From the NCBI RefSeq assembly GCF_037137055.1, contig NZ_JBBBNY010000004.1, forward strand, positions 1 through 64,000: a DNA stretch of 64,000 nt, given 5' to 3'. Numbering within the stretch: position 1 is the first letter of the stretch; each line of letters opens with the position of its first letter. Of this stretch, positions 1 to 8,469 are shown in pieces. Origin of the DNA: Frateuria_A yonginensis (GTDB lineage Bacteria > Pseudomonadota > Gammaproteobacteria > Xanthomonadales > Rhodanobacteraceae). Position numbers and translations under genes: made by a program. The notes beneath the pieces were generated by a model. It did no database searches and was not told where the DNA came from. It saw only the letters and a program-made list of their open reading frames with translations.

Positions 1-45
1 ACGCGATCTACGGGATGTATGGGTACAGGTTCACGGTGTTGGAAG

Positions 46-1011
46 CTATGTGTTGGTTAGGTGCTGGGGGCGCCTTGCGGGTGTGGGTGTGGCCTTCCGC
101 GCCCGCTCCCACGGCGGCACCTCGCCGAAGCGCTCGGCGAGGAAATCGACGAACGCACGCACCCGCGGGGGTACCAGCCGCCGCTGCGGCATCAGCGCGT
201 AGATGCCGGTATCGGCGATCGGGTAGGCGGGCAGCACCCGGACCAGCCGGCCCGCACACAGATCGTCCTGCACGTGCCACAGCGAGTGGTGGGAGATGCC
301 CAGACCGGCCAGCGAGGCGTCGCGGATCACCTCGCCCAGCGTGGTCTCGAAGCGGCCGCCCACCTTCACCGCGTGTTCGCGGCCGTGGGCGTCGGTCAGG
401 CGCCACACGTCCTGCCGCCCGCCGCTGCCGACCAGCACCAGGCACTCGTGCGCGGCGAGGTCTTCCGGTGTGCGCGGATGACCGTACCGGCGCAGGTAGG
501 ACGGCGCGGCGCACAGCACGCGCCGGTTCACCGCGAGCTTGCGCGCGACCAGGCTGGAGTCGACCAGTGCGCCGATGCGAATGGCCAGGTCGAAGCCGGC
601 GCTGACCAGGTCCAGCATCTCGTCGCTTAGATGCACGCTCAGCCGCACGCGTGGATGGCGCTCGAGGAATTCGGGCAGCAGTGGCGAGATGTACTGGCGG
701 CCGAACGAGGCCGACAGGGTCACCCGCAAGGTGCCGGAGACCTCGGTGGCGCTCTGGCGCAGGCCCGAGGTGAGCGCCTCCAGGTCCTCCACCAGCGGGC
801 GGCCCTGTTCGGCCAGCGCCATGCCCTCGGGGGTCGGATGCAGGCGGCGGGTGGTCCGCTGCAGCAGCCGCACGCCGAGCGTGCGCTCCAGCCGCTTCAG
901 GCGCTGGCTGGCCACCGCCACCGACAGGTCCAGGCTGCGCGCCGCGGCGCTGATCGAGCCCTGGTCGAGCACGCGCAGGAACAGGGCGAGGTCATCCAGG
1001 CGGTCCATCAT
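46..1011 (-). CDS. LysR-family transcriptional regulator
   Basis: A 321-residue LysR-type regulator. The N-terminal 60 residues form the winged helix-turn-helix (DRLDDLALFLRVLDQGSISA onward), followed by a linker helix and a substrate-binding-like effector domain from about residue 90 to 295. The ATG at 1011 is chosen because an upstream in-frame codon is TTG within an inverted repeat; an adjacent ATG at 1008 is equally possible. It is divergent from the MFS/aldo-keto reductase/quinone-reductase operon, the usual arrangement for a LysR protein and its target. The effector cannot be told from sequence. The last 20 or so residues fall in the low-complexity first 100 bases of the window and may be distorted by contig-edge errors. 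Confidence 0.9.
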   Translation of the reverse strand: MMDRLDDLALFLRVLDQGSISAAARSLDLSVAVASQRLKRLERTLGVRLLQRTTRRLHPTPEGMALAEQGRPLVEDLEALTSGLRQSATEVSGTLRVTLSASFGRQYISPLLPEFLERHPRVRLSVHLSDEMLDLVSAGFDLAIRIGALVDSSLVARKLAVNRRVLCAAPSYLRRYGHPRTPEDLAAHECLVLVGSGGRQDVWRLTDAHGREHAVKVGGRFETTLGEVIRDASLAGLGISHHSLWHVQDDLCAGRLVRVLPAYPIADTGIYALMPQRRLVPPRVRAFVDFLAERFGEVPPWERARKATPTPARRPQHLTNT

Positions 1012-1013
1012 TA

Positions 1014-1028
1014 TCAACTTTTCGTTGA
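1014..1028. promoter_or_regulatory. Inverted repeat in LysR/MFS intergenic region (candidate LysR operator)
   Basis: TCAAC-TTTTC-GTTGA is a perfect 5-bp inverted repeat with a 5-bp spacer directly upstream of the lysR start codon, in the divergent 90-bp intergenic region. LysR regulators bind interrupted dyads of about this size. Operator function is inferred. Confidence 0.4.
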
Positions 1029-1103
1029 AAGCGATTCGTTATCCTGGCGGTTTTTGCTGAAAGTGCAAGCGACTAGCCTGCGCGCTCCCCACGGAGTTCC
1101 GTC

Positions 1104-2297
1104 ATGAGCGCTGCTTCCCGAACCCCGCCGGCGCTGTATGCGCTGGCCGCCGGCGCCTTCGGCATCGGCACCACCGAATTCGTGATCATGGGCCTGCTGC
1201 TGCAGGTGGCGCGCGATCTCCACGTCGGCGTCGCGGCGGCCGGCCTGCTGATTTCCGGCTACGCGCTGGGCGTGTTCGTCGGCGCCCCGTTGCTCACCGC
1301 CGCGACCGGGCGGCTGTCGCGCAAGGCCGTGCTGCTCGGGCTGATGGCGATCTTCACCCTGGGTAACCTGGCCTGCGCACTGGCGCCCAGCTACGCCACG
1401 CTGATGGCGGCGCGGGTGGTCACCTCGCTGGCGCACGGCACCTTCTTCGGCGTCGGCTCGGTGGTCGCCACCGGGCTGGTCGTGGCGGAGCGGCGCGCCT
1501 CGGCGATATCGCTGATGTTCACCGGCCTGACGCTGGCCACCCTGCTGGGGGTTCCGGCCGGCACCTGGCTCGGCCACCTGGCCGGCTGGCGCGCCACGTT
1601 CTGGGCGGTCGCCGCCGTCGGCGTGGTCGCCCTGGCGGTGATCGCGGCGCGAGTGCCGGCGGACCACGGGCGGCACGCGACGCCCCCGCTGCGCGCGGAG
1701 CTGCGCGCGATCGCCCAGCCCTCCGTGCTGCTGGGCCTGGCCACGACCGTGCTGGGCTTCGGCGGCGTGTTCACCGTTTTCACCTACGTGCAGCCCCTGC
1801 TCACCCGCATGGCCGGCTTCCCTGACCGGGCGGTCCCGCCGATCCTGCTGCTGCTCGGCATGGGGCTGATCGTCGGCAACCTGCTCGGCGGGCGCCTGGC
1901 CGACCGTCGCCTGGGCGCGGCGCTGGTCGGCACGCTGCTGGCGCTCGCGGCGGTGCTCGCGTTCACCGGCCTGGCGCTGCACGCGCGGCTGCCGGCGCTG
2001 CTGGCGATGGGCCTGTTCGGCATCGCCGCCTTCGCCACCGTGGCGCCGTTGCAGCTGTGGGTGCTGCACGAGGCGGCCGGCGCGCCCAACCTCGCCTCCA
2101 GCCTGAACATCGGTGCGTTCAATCTCGGCAACGCCTTCGGCGCCTGGCTGGGCGGCGTGGTGATCGAGCACGGCACGGGCCTGGCCGCGGTGCCGTTCGC
2201 CGGCGCGCTGGTCACCCTCGGCGGCGCCGCGGTGGCGCTGGCCGGCCTGCGGGCCGCCCGTCCCGCGCCGGTGCGACTCGCCGCCTGCGAGCGCTGA
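1104..2297 (+). CDS. MFS transporter, DHA1 family (AraJ/YdhP-like)
   Basis: A 397-residue, 12-helix major facilitator protein. The first helix carries GTTEFVIMGLL (about residues 22-32), typical of the AraJ/YdhP/sugar-efflux branch of the drug:H+ antiporter family. It should export a small molecule across the inner membrane; the substrate is unknown. The ATG at 1104 has GGAG a few bases upstream. It is the first gene of an apparent operon with an aldo/keto reductase (27 bp downstream) and a quinone-reductase-like enzyme, all divergent from a LysR gene. The context suggests detoxification of a carbonyl or quinone compound, but this is inference. Confidence 0.93.
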   Translation: MSAASRTPPALYALAAGAFGIGTTEFVIMGLLLQVARDLHVGVAAAGLLISGYALGVFVGAPLLTAATGRLSRKAVLLGLMAIFTLGNLACALAPSYATLMAARVVTSLAHGTFFGVGSVVATGLVVAERRASAISLMFTGLTLATLLGVPAGTWLGHLAGWRATFWAVAAVGVVALAVIAARVPADHGRHATPPLRAELRAIAQPSVLLGLATTVLGFGGVFTVFTYVQPLLTRMAGFPDRAVPPILLLLGMGLIVGNLLGGRLADRRLGAALVGTLLALAAVLAFTGLALHARLPALLAMGLFGIAAFATVAPLQLWVLHEAAGAPNLASSLNIGAFNLGNAFGAWLGGVVIEHGTGLAAVPFAGALVTLGGAAVALAGLRAARPAPVRLAACER

Positions 2298-2324
2298 TCC
2301 TCCCCCCACTCAAGGAAACATCCC

Positions 2325-3385
<1,061 letters not shown>

Positions 3386-3389
<4 letters not shown>

Positions 3390-4387
3390 AAGCCGTGCTC
3401 GCCCACCCGCTGCCGATCGACGCCGCCGACGCACTCGTGGACGCGGAACTGCCCGCGCCCGTGCCGGGCGACCACGACCTGCTGGTGCGCGTGGACGCCG
3501 TGTCGGTCAATCCCGTCGACACCAAGCTGCGGGCATCCGCCGCCGCACCGCGCGTGCTCGGCTTCGACGCGGCCGGCGCGGTCGAGGCGGTCGGTGCCGC
3601 CGTGCAGGGCTTCGCACCGGGCGACCGCGTCTACTACGCCGGCGACGTCACCCGCCCCGGCAGCCACGCGCAGTTGCAGGCGGTGGATGCGCGCCTGGTC
3701 GCCCTGGCGCCACGGACACTCGACGCCGCCCAGGCGGCGGCGCTGCCGCTGGTGTCGCTGACCGCCTGGGAACTCCTGTTCCAGCGCATGCCTTTCGACA
3801 GCGAGCACGGCGGCGAGGGCCGCACGCTGCTGGTGATCGGCGGCGCTGGCGGCGTGGGCTCGATGGCGATCCAGTTCGCGCGCCGCGCCGGCTTCCGGGT
3901 GATCGCCACCGCCTCGCGGCCGGAGACCGCCGCCTGGTGCCGCCAGCTCGGCGCCATCGAGGTGATCGACCACCGCCAGCCGCTTGCCCCGCAGCTGGCC
4001 GCGCTCGGGCTCGCGCAGGTCGACGCCGCAGCCAACCTGGCCGATACGGATCGCTACTGGGAGACGCTGGGCCAACTGCTCGCGCCGCAGGGGCACGTCG
4101 GCCTGATCGTCGAACCGCGGGGGCCGTTGCCGATCGGCGGCGCGTACAAGGCCAAGTCGATCGGGATCCACTGGGAGTCGATGTTCACCCGCTCGCGCGC
4201 CGGCACGGCGGATCTGGCCGAACAGGGCCGCATCCTCGCCCGCGTGGCGGCGCTGATCGATGCGGGCGAGCTGCGCGGGATCGCGCGCGAGACGCTCGGG
4301 CCGATCGACGCGGCCAACCTTCGCGAGGCGCACCGTCGCATCGAGTCCGGCCGCAGCATCGGCAAGCTGGTGCTCGCCGGCTGGTAG
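3386..4387 (+). CDS. Zinc-type alcohol dehydrogenase-like / quinone oxidoreductase
   Basis: A 333-residue member of the medium-chain dehydrogenase/reductase superfamily, closest in pattern to the zinc-binding alcohol dehydrogenase family TIGR02817. It has an N-terminal GroES-like domain, a Rossmann fold with GGAGGVGS at residues 152-159, and a C-terminal PIDAANLREAHRRIESG segment typical of the family. Classic structural-zinc cysteines are absent, as in quinone oxidoreductases. The ATG at 3386 overlaps the stop of the aldo/keto reductase and has AGGAGG about 6 bases upstream. It likely acts on the same compound class as its operon partner. Confidence 0.92.
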
Positions 4388-4394
4388 CGGGGGC

Positions 4395-5012
4395 TCAGTG
4401 CTGCCAGCCGGACCCGGGGTTCGGCTGGCTCGCCGGCGCGCCCTGCGCGGGCTGCGCCGGGCGGGCGGTTTCGGCCTGGCCGAGCTGGACCAGCAGGCTG
4501 GCCATGTCCTCGGCGTGCTCCTCCTCCTGCGCCAGCACCTCTTCCATGATGCGGCGGGTGGTCGGGTCGTCGGTGCCGATGTATTCGACGATCGCGCGAT
4601 AGGTGTCGATGGCGATGCGTTCGGCGACCAGGTCCTCCCTGATCATCTCGACCAGGTCGGCACCCTCGGCGTAGTCCGCGTGCGCGCGGCTGAGCAGTCC
4701 GTCGGGGTTGAAGTTGGGCTTGCCGTCGAGTTGCGTGATGCGTTCGGCGATGCGGTCGGCGTGTTCCTGTTCCTGCTGCGCGTGCTCGAGGAACTCGGCC
4801 TTGACCGCCTGCGAGTGGATGCCCTGCGCCATGAAGTAGTGGTACTTGTAGCGCAGCGTGCAGACGATCTCGGTGGCCAGCGCCTCGTTGAGCAGCTTGA
4901 TCACCGTCTCCCGATCGGCGCTGTAGCCGGCGGTGATGGCGCCCTGGTCGAGGTGCTCGCGGGCGCGCCTGCGGATGGCTTCGATGTCGGTCAGGAACGG
5001 CTTGCTGGCCAT
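4395..5012 (-). CDS. Ferritin-like di-iron protein
   Basis: A 205-residue four-helix ferritin-like protein. Iron ligands are visible as Glu48, the ExxH pair Glu81/His84, Glu131 and the second ExxH pair Glu163/His166. This is the bacterioferritin/Dps-like pattern, expected to oxidise and store iron or protect against peroxide in the cytoplasm. Residues after about 178 form a Pro/Ala/Gln-rich tail ending in Trp-Gln-His that is not part of the ferritin fold. The gene converges with the quinone-reductase gene (7 bp apart) and lies downstream of a TetR gene on the same strand. It could also be called a generic ferritin-like domain protein; oligomeric state is unknown. Confidence 0.88.
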   Translation of the reverse strand: MASKPFLTDIEAIRRRAREHLDQGAITAGYSADRETVIKLLNEALATEIVCTLRYKYHYFMAQGIHSQAVKAEFLEHAQQEQEHADRIAERITQLDGKPNFNPDGLLSRAHADYAEGADLVEMIREDLVAERIAIDTYRAIVEYIGTDDPTTRRIMEEVLAQEEEHAEDMASLLVQLGQAETARPAQPAQGAPASQPNPGSGWQH

Positions 5013-5085
5013 GGCTGTCCCTCGGATGGCGGATATCCGGGACAGGCTAGTGGCGCCGGCGCGAAACGCCGGTGAAGCGGACGCC

Positions 5086-5742
5086 TCAGCGCGGCAGGTA
5101 GGCGCGCAGGAACATCTTCACCCCGGCCCGCGCGGTCGCCTCGATCTCCTCGGCGTAGCTCTCCGGGCATTCGCAGCAGCCGAACATCTGCCGCATCATC
5201 AGGTTGCCCTTGATCAGGGTGAGGAACTGCACGCTGGCCCGCGGCACGTCGTCGATCTCCAGCTTGCCCGCGTCAACCGCCTGCTGCAGCAGGCGTTCCA
5301 TCAAGCCATGCGTGCGCGTGGCGCCTTCCTCCCACATCAGCCGGCCGTAGCGGGGATTGCCCTGGCGGCAATCGGACAGGATCGCGCGGAAGGTGCCCAC
5401 GGTCTCGGCGTTGCAATCGAGGCGGGCATGCGTCAGCGCCACGCGCAGCAGCGTGTCGGCGATGTCCTCGCGGGGATCGAAGTGGTAGGTCTCCTCCGGC
5501 AGCAGGTCCTGGATGCGCGCGCGGATGACCTCGCGGAACAGGTTGTCCTTGTCGCCGAAGTGGCTGTAGACGGTGAGCTTGGACACGCCCGCTTCGGCCG
5601 CGACTGCGTCCATGCTGGTGCCGGCGAAGGCATTGCGGATGAAAAGGCCCTTGGCAGCTTCCAGGATCGCCGCACGCTTCTCCATGTCCTTGGGACGGCC
5701 GGGACCGGGAGTCTTGGCATGGGCGGGACAGTTCATGGGCAT
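5086..5742 (-). CDS. TetR/AcrR-family regulator with AefR-like C-terminal domain
   Basis: A 218-residue TetR repressor. The helix-turn-helix spans about residues 24-68 (GTSMDAVAAEAGVSKLTVYS then HFGDKDNLF). The C-terminal ligand domain resembles the AefR-like group and contains an unusual cysteine cluster, Cys189-Cys190-Glu-Cys192, near the end. It is divergent from a short hypothetical gene across a conspicuously AT-rich 90-bp region with two direct TTTATTA repeats, a plausible operator. Ligand and targets are unknown; the cysteines hint at metal or redox sensing, which is speculation. Confidence 0.9.
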   Translation of the reverse strand: MPMNCPAHAKTPGPGRPKDMEKRAAILEAAKGLFIRNAFAGTSMDAVAAEAGVSKLTVYSHFGDKDNLFREVIRARIQDLLPEETYHFDPREDIADTLLRVALTHARLDCNAETVGTFRAILSDCRQGNPRYGRLMWEEGATRTHGLMERLLQQAVDAGKLEIDDVPRASVQFLTLIKGNLMMRQMFGCCECPESYAEEIEATARAGVKMFLRAYLPR

Positions 5743-5781
5743 ACCTTGGGTACGAACAACTTCACAGGAAAGGAAAACAAC

Positions 5782-5805
5782 TTTATTATACGGTTCAGTT
5801 TATTA
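5782..5805. promoter_or_regulatory. AT-rich direct repeat, candidate TetR operator/promoter
   Basis: TTTATTA occurs at 5782-5788 and again at 5799-5805, a 17-bp period, inside the only AT-rich island nearby, upstream of the tetR gene. Position and composition suggest a promoter/operator; no footprint evidence exists. Confidence 0.35.
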
Positions 5806-5830
5806 ATTTCCAGTTCCCTTGGACGCGACC

Positions 5831-6169
5831 ATGTCATCGATCCTGCCGCAGCTCTCCTTGAGCCCAGTTTACCGCCATGCCCAGCGCCTGCTGGGCGCCT
5901 GGCTGGAACAGGGCCAGGCGAGCGCGCGCCTGCATGCGGTGCGCGTGCGAGCCGCGCTGGCCGCGCTCGATCCGGTCGAGCGCCACCGCTTCGCGCGCTG
6001 GCTGGCGTGGCTGTGCGTGGCGGCGGAGTACCGCCGGGTCGACCTCGGCACGCGCATCCGTCGGCTCGACGCGGCGCTTTCCCGCGCGGTGGAGGCGGCG
6101 CGCGCCACGCTGCCGCGCTCCGCGCGTCCCCTGCTGCCCGCCACGACGCCCAGGATCCGCCACGCCTAG
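5831..6169 (+). CDS. Hypothetical protein, small helical
   Basis: An open frame of 112 codons from the ATG at 5831 (a TTG at 5819 is an alternative start). The product is Ala/Arg/Leu-rich, predicted helical, without signal peptide, membrane segment or recognisable domain. It has a weak ribosome-binding site. Codon usage matches neighbouring genes and the frame is divergent from tetR, which supports it modestly. No function can be proposed. Confidence 0.4.
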   Translation: MSSILPQLSLSPVYRHAQRLLGAWLEQGQASARLHAVRVRAALAALDPVERHRFARWLAWLCVAAEYRRVDLGTRIRRLDAALSRAVEAARATLPRSARPLLPATTPRIRHA

Positions 6170-6175
6170 TGCGGT

Positions 6176-6191
6176 GGTGTCCGCGGACACC
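6176..6191. promoter_or_regulatory. Perfect 16-bp palindrome
   Basis: GGTGTCCGCGGACACC is perfectly self-complementary and lies in the 168-bp leader upstream of the methyltransferase/tolC genes. A second perfect palindrome, CGACAATTGTCG, lies at 6269-6280. Either could be an operator or a hairpin; the regulator is unknown. Confidence 0.4.
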
Positions 6192-6337
6192 GCGCCAGGC
6201 ATGACTTCCGTCAACCGGCCGCGGTGACTTCCGGCACTTCGGGTGCCGTCGCAGAGGCCGCAGGCTAACGACAATTGTCGCGACGGCCTTCGAACGCTTA
6301 TCCTTTTGATCTTTTTGATTCTTGCGGACGTTAGACC

Positions 6338-6997
6338 ATGGCGATGAATTTCGAACAGGCACGGCAGAACATGGTCGAGAACCAGGTACGACCCTGGGAC
6401 GTGCTCGACGTGCGCGTGCTCGATGCGCTGGCGCAGGTGCGCCGCGAGGATTTCGTGCCGCCGCAGCACCGCCAGCTGGCCTTCGCCGACCTCTGCCTGC
6501 CGCTGGGCCATGGCCAGGTGATGATGAAGCCGGTGATCGAGGGCCGCGTGCTGCAGGCGCTGAACCTGCAGCCGGGCGAGGCCGTGCTCGAAATCGGCAC
6601 CGGCTCGGGCTTCCTCACCGCCTGCATGGCGCGGCTGGCCGCTCGGGTGACCAGCGTCGACGTGCAAGCTGAGTTCACCGCCGCCGCGCAGGCGCGCCTG
6701 GCCAGCGCCGGCGTCGCCAACGTGGAGCTGCTCACCGGCGACGCAGTGCACGGCTGGCAGCCGCAGGAAAAGTTCGACGCCATCGTGGTGACCGGGGCGG
6801 TCTGGCAGATCCCCCCGCGTTTCCTCGGCTGGCTCAAGCCGGGCGGGCGGCTGCTGGCGATCCGCGGCGAATCGCCCGCGCAGCAGGCGGTGCTGCTGAC
6901 CCAGACCGGCGCCGGCGGCTACCGCGAGACCTACCTGTTCGAGACCGATCTGCCCTACCTCGCCGGCGCCGAGCCGCCGCGTCGTTTCGTCTTTTGA
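6338..6997 (+). CDS. Protein-L-isoaspartate O-methyltransferase-like protein
   Basis: A 219-residue SAM-dependent methyltransferase with motif I VLEIGTGSGFLTA at residues 83-95. It resembles PCMT, which repairs isoaspartyl residues. However, the canonical active-site stretch (G-x-GQTISQP in true Pcm) reads GHGQVMMKP at residues 57-65, lacking the Thr/Ser. It is therefore probably the divergent PCMT-like paralog found beside tolC in Xanthomonadales, and repair activity is uncertain. The start at 6338 follows an unremarkable leader. It lies 29 bp before tolC and is likely co-transcribed with it. Confidence 0.88.
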   Translation: MAMNFEQARQNMVENQVRPWDVLDVRVLDALAQVRREDFVPPQHRQLAFADLCLPLGHGQVMMKPVIEGRVLQALNLQPGEAVLEIGTGSGFLTACMARLAARVTSVDVQAEFTAAAQARLASAGVANVELLTGDAVHGWQPQEKFDAIVVTGAVWQIPPRFLGWLKPGGRLLAIRGESPAQQAVLLTQTGAGGYRETYLFETDLPYLAGAEPPRRFVF

Positions 6998-7026
6998 TTT
7001 CCCATCGATTGCATGAGGCACCCCCG

Positions 7027-8367
7027 ATGCGCTTGAAGCTTCTGACCCTGGCCCTGGCCCTGTCGGCGATCTCGCTGCCCGGTCACGGCGAGGACCTGAT
7101 GGATGCCTACCGCCAAGCGCGCGCCAACGATCCGGTGCTGTCGCAGGCCGAGGCGACCCGCCTGTCCGTGGGCGAGAACGTCAACCAGGCCCGCGCCCTG
7201 CTGCTGCCGCAGCTCTCCGGACGCGCCACCCTCACCCAGGCCAGCGGCGCGGATGCCGCGTCGATCACGGAAGGCGGCGCACCGCTCAACGGCGGCCACC
7301 AGCGCACCCGCACCGAGGCGCTGGAACTGAGCCAGACCGTACTCGACCTCAGCAAGATCGCGGACCTGCACGCCGCGCGCTCGCAGGCCGACGCGCAGGA
7401 TGCGCAGTACCAGGCCGCCCTGCAGGAACTGTTCGTGCGCGTCACCGCCGCCTACTTCGGCGTGCTCACCAGCCAGGACGAGCTGGCCTACGCCAAGGCC
7501 AACGAGGACGCCTTCCGCCAGTCCTACGAGCAGGCCGAGCAGCGCTTCAACGTGGGCCTGTCGGCGGTGACCGACGTGTACCAGGCCAAGTCCTACTACG
7601 AGCTGGCCAAGGCGCAGACGGTCGCCGCGCAGAACGCGCTGAACGACGCGCGCGAGGCGCTGGCGCAGATCACCGGCAAGCCGGTCGGCGAGCTGAAGAA
7701 GCTGCGCGACGACCTGCCGATGGTGCCGCCCAAGCCGGCCGATCCGAACGCCTGGGTGCAGGAAGCGCTCAAGACCAACCCGAACGTGATCGCCCAGCAG
7801 TACAGCGTGGAAGCCGCCTCGCACACGGTGAACGCCGCGCGCGCCGGCCACCTGCCGACCATCAACGCCTCGGTCAGCCGCGGCACCTCCTCCAGCTGGC
7901 TGGAGAACGTCGGCGGCGCCTTCGCCGACCGCAACGGCCGCTACGGCACCACGGTGGGCCTGACCCTGACCGTGCCGCTGTTCTCCGGCGGCGCGACCCA
8001 GTCGCAGGTGCGCAAGTCCATCTACGAGCGCGACGCCGCCGAGGATGCGCTGGAGGCGCAGCGCCGCCAGGTCACCCGCGACACGCTGAACTTCTACCGC
8101 TCGGTGATCGCCGGCATCAGCCAGGTCGAGGCCAACAAGGCCTCGGTGGAATCGGGCCAGAAGGCGCTGGAGGCGACCCGCGCCGGCTTCGACGTGGGCA
8201 CGCAGACCATGCTCAACGTGCTCAACGCGATCCAGACCCTGACCCAGGCCGAGAGCAGCTACTCGCAGTCGCGCCACGCGCTGATCCTGGACCAGCTGCA
8301 GCTCAAGCAGGCCGCCGGCACCATCGACGTGAAGGACATCGAGGCGGTCAACGCCCTGCTCGAGTGA
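7027..8367 (+). CDS. tolC: TolC-family outer-membrane efflux protein
   Basis: A 446-residue TolC-type channel. An N-terminal signal peptide (residues 1 to about 21, ending GHG) precedes EDLMDAYRQARANDPVL, the hallmark start of type I outer-membrane proteins. Two OEP repeats of alternating coiled-coil and beta segments follow. It would trimerise as the exit duct for RND, ABC or type I secretion systems. The ATG at 7027 is preferred over an upstream in-frame codon because it begins the signal peptide. No pump genes are adjacent, as is common for a shared TolC. A REP pair follows the stop. Confidence 0.95.
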   Translation: MRLKLLTLALALSAISLPGHGEDLMDAYRQARANDPVLSQAEATRLSVGENVNQARALLLPQLSGRATLTQASGADAASITEGGAPLNGGHQRTRTEALELSQTVLDLSKIADLHAARSQADAQDAQYQAALQELFVRVTAAYFGVLTSQDELAYAKANEDAFRQSYEQAEQRFNVGLSAVTDVYQAKSYYELAKAQTVAAQNALNDAREALAQITGKPVGELKKLRDDLPMVPPKPADPNAWVQEALKTNPNVIAQQYSVEAASHTVNAARAGHLPTINASVSRGTSSSWLENVGGAFADRNGRYGTTVGLTLTVPLFSGGATQSQVRKSIYERDAAEDALEAQRRQVTRDTLNFYRSVIAGISQVEANKASVESGQKALEATRAGFDVGTQTMLNVLNAIQTLTQAESSYSQSRHALILDQLQLKQAAGTIDVKDIEAVNALLE

Positions 8368-8374
8368 CGCACCC

Positions 8375-8454
8375 GTAGGAGCGAGCTTGCTCGCGGTACG
8401 CTTGCTCGACCACCGGCCGGGCAGGAACAGCACCGCGAGCAGGCTCGCTCCTGC
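8375..8454. repeat. Class-1 REP pair (BIME-like)
   Basis: GTAGGAGCGAGCTTGCTCGC begins at 8375 and is followed by a related inverted copy ending at 8454 (GCGAGCAGGCTCGCTCCTGC). Each copy is itself a small palindrome, and the pair can form a long hairpin. The same element occurs at 26013-26088, 36550-36573 and 43273-43295. It lies immediately after tolC, between convergent genes, where REPs are typically tolerated and may stabilise mRNA ends. Confidence 0.85.
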
Positions 8455-8469
8455 CGTTCTGCAGGGCGG

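Noticed and set aside
1014..2309. A 431-codon minus-strand frame opposite the MFS gene
   Set aside because: Gln/Arg/His-rich translation with no hydrophobic core; a shadow of the MFS transporter.
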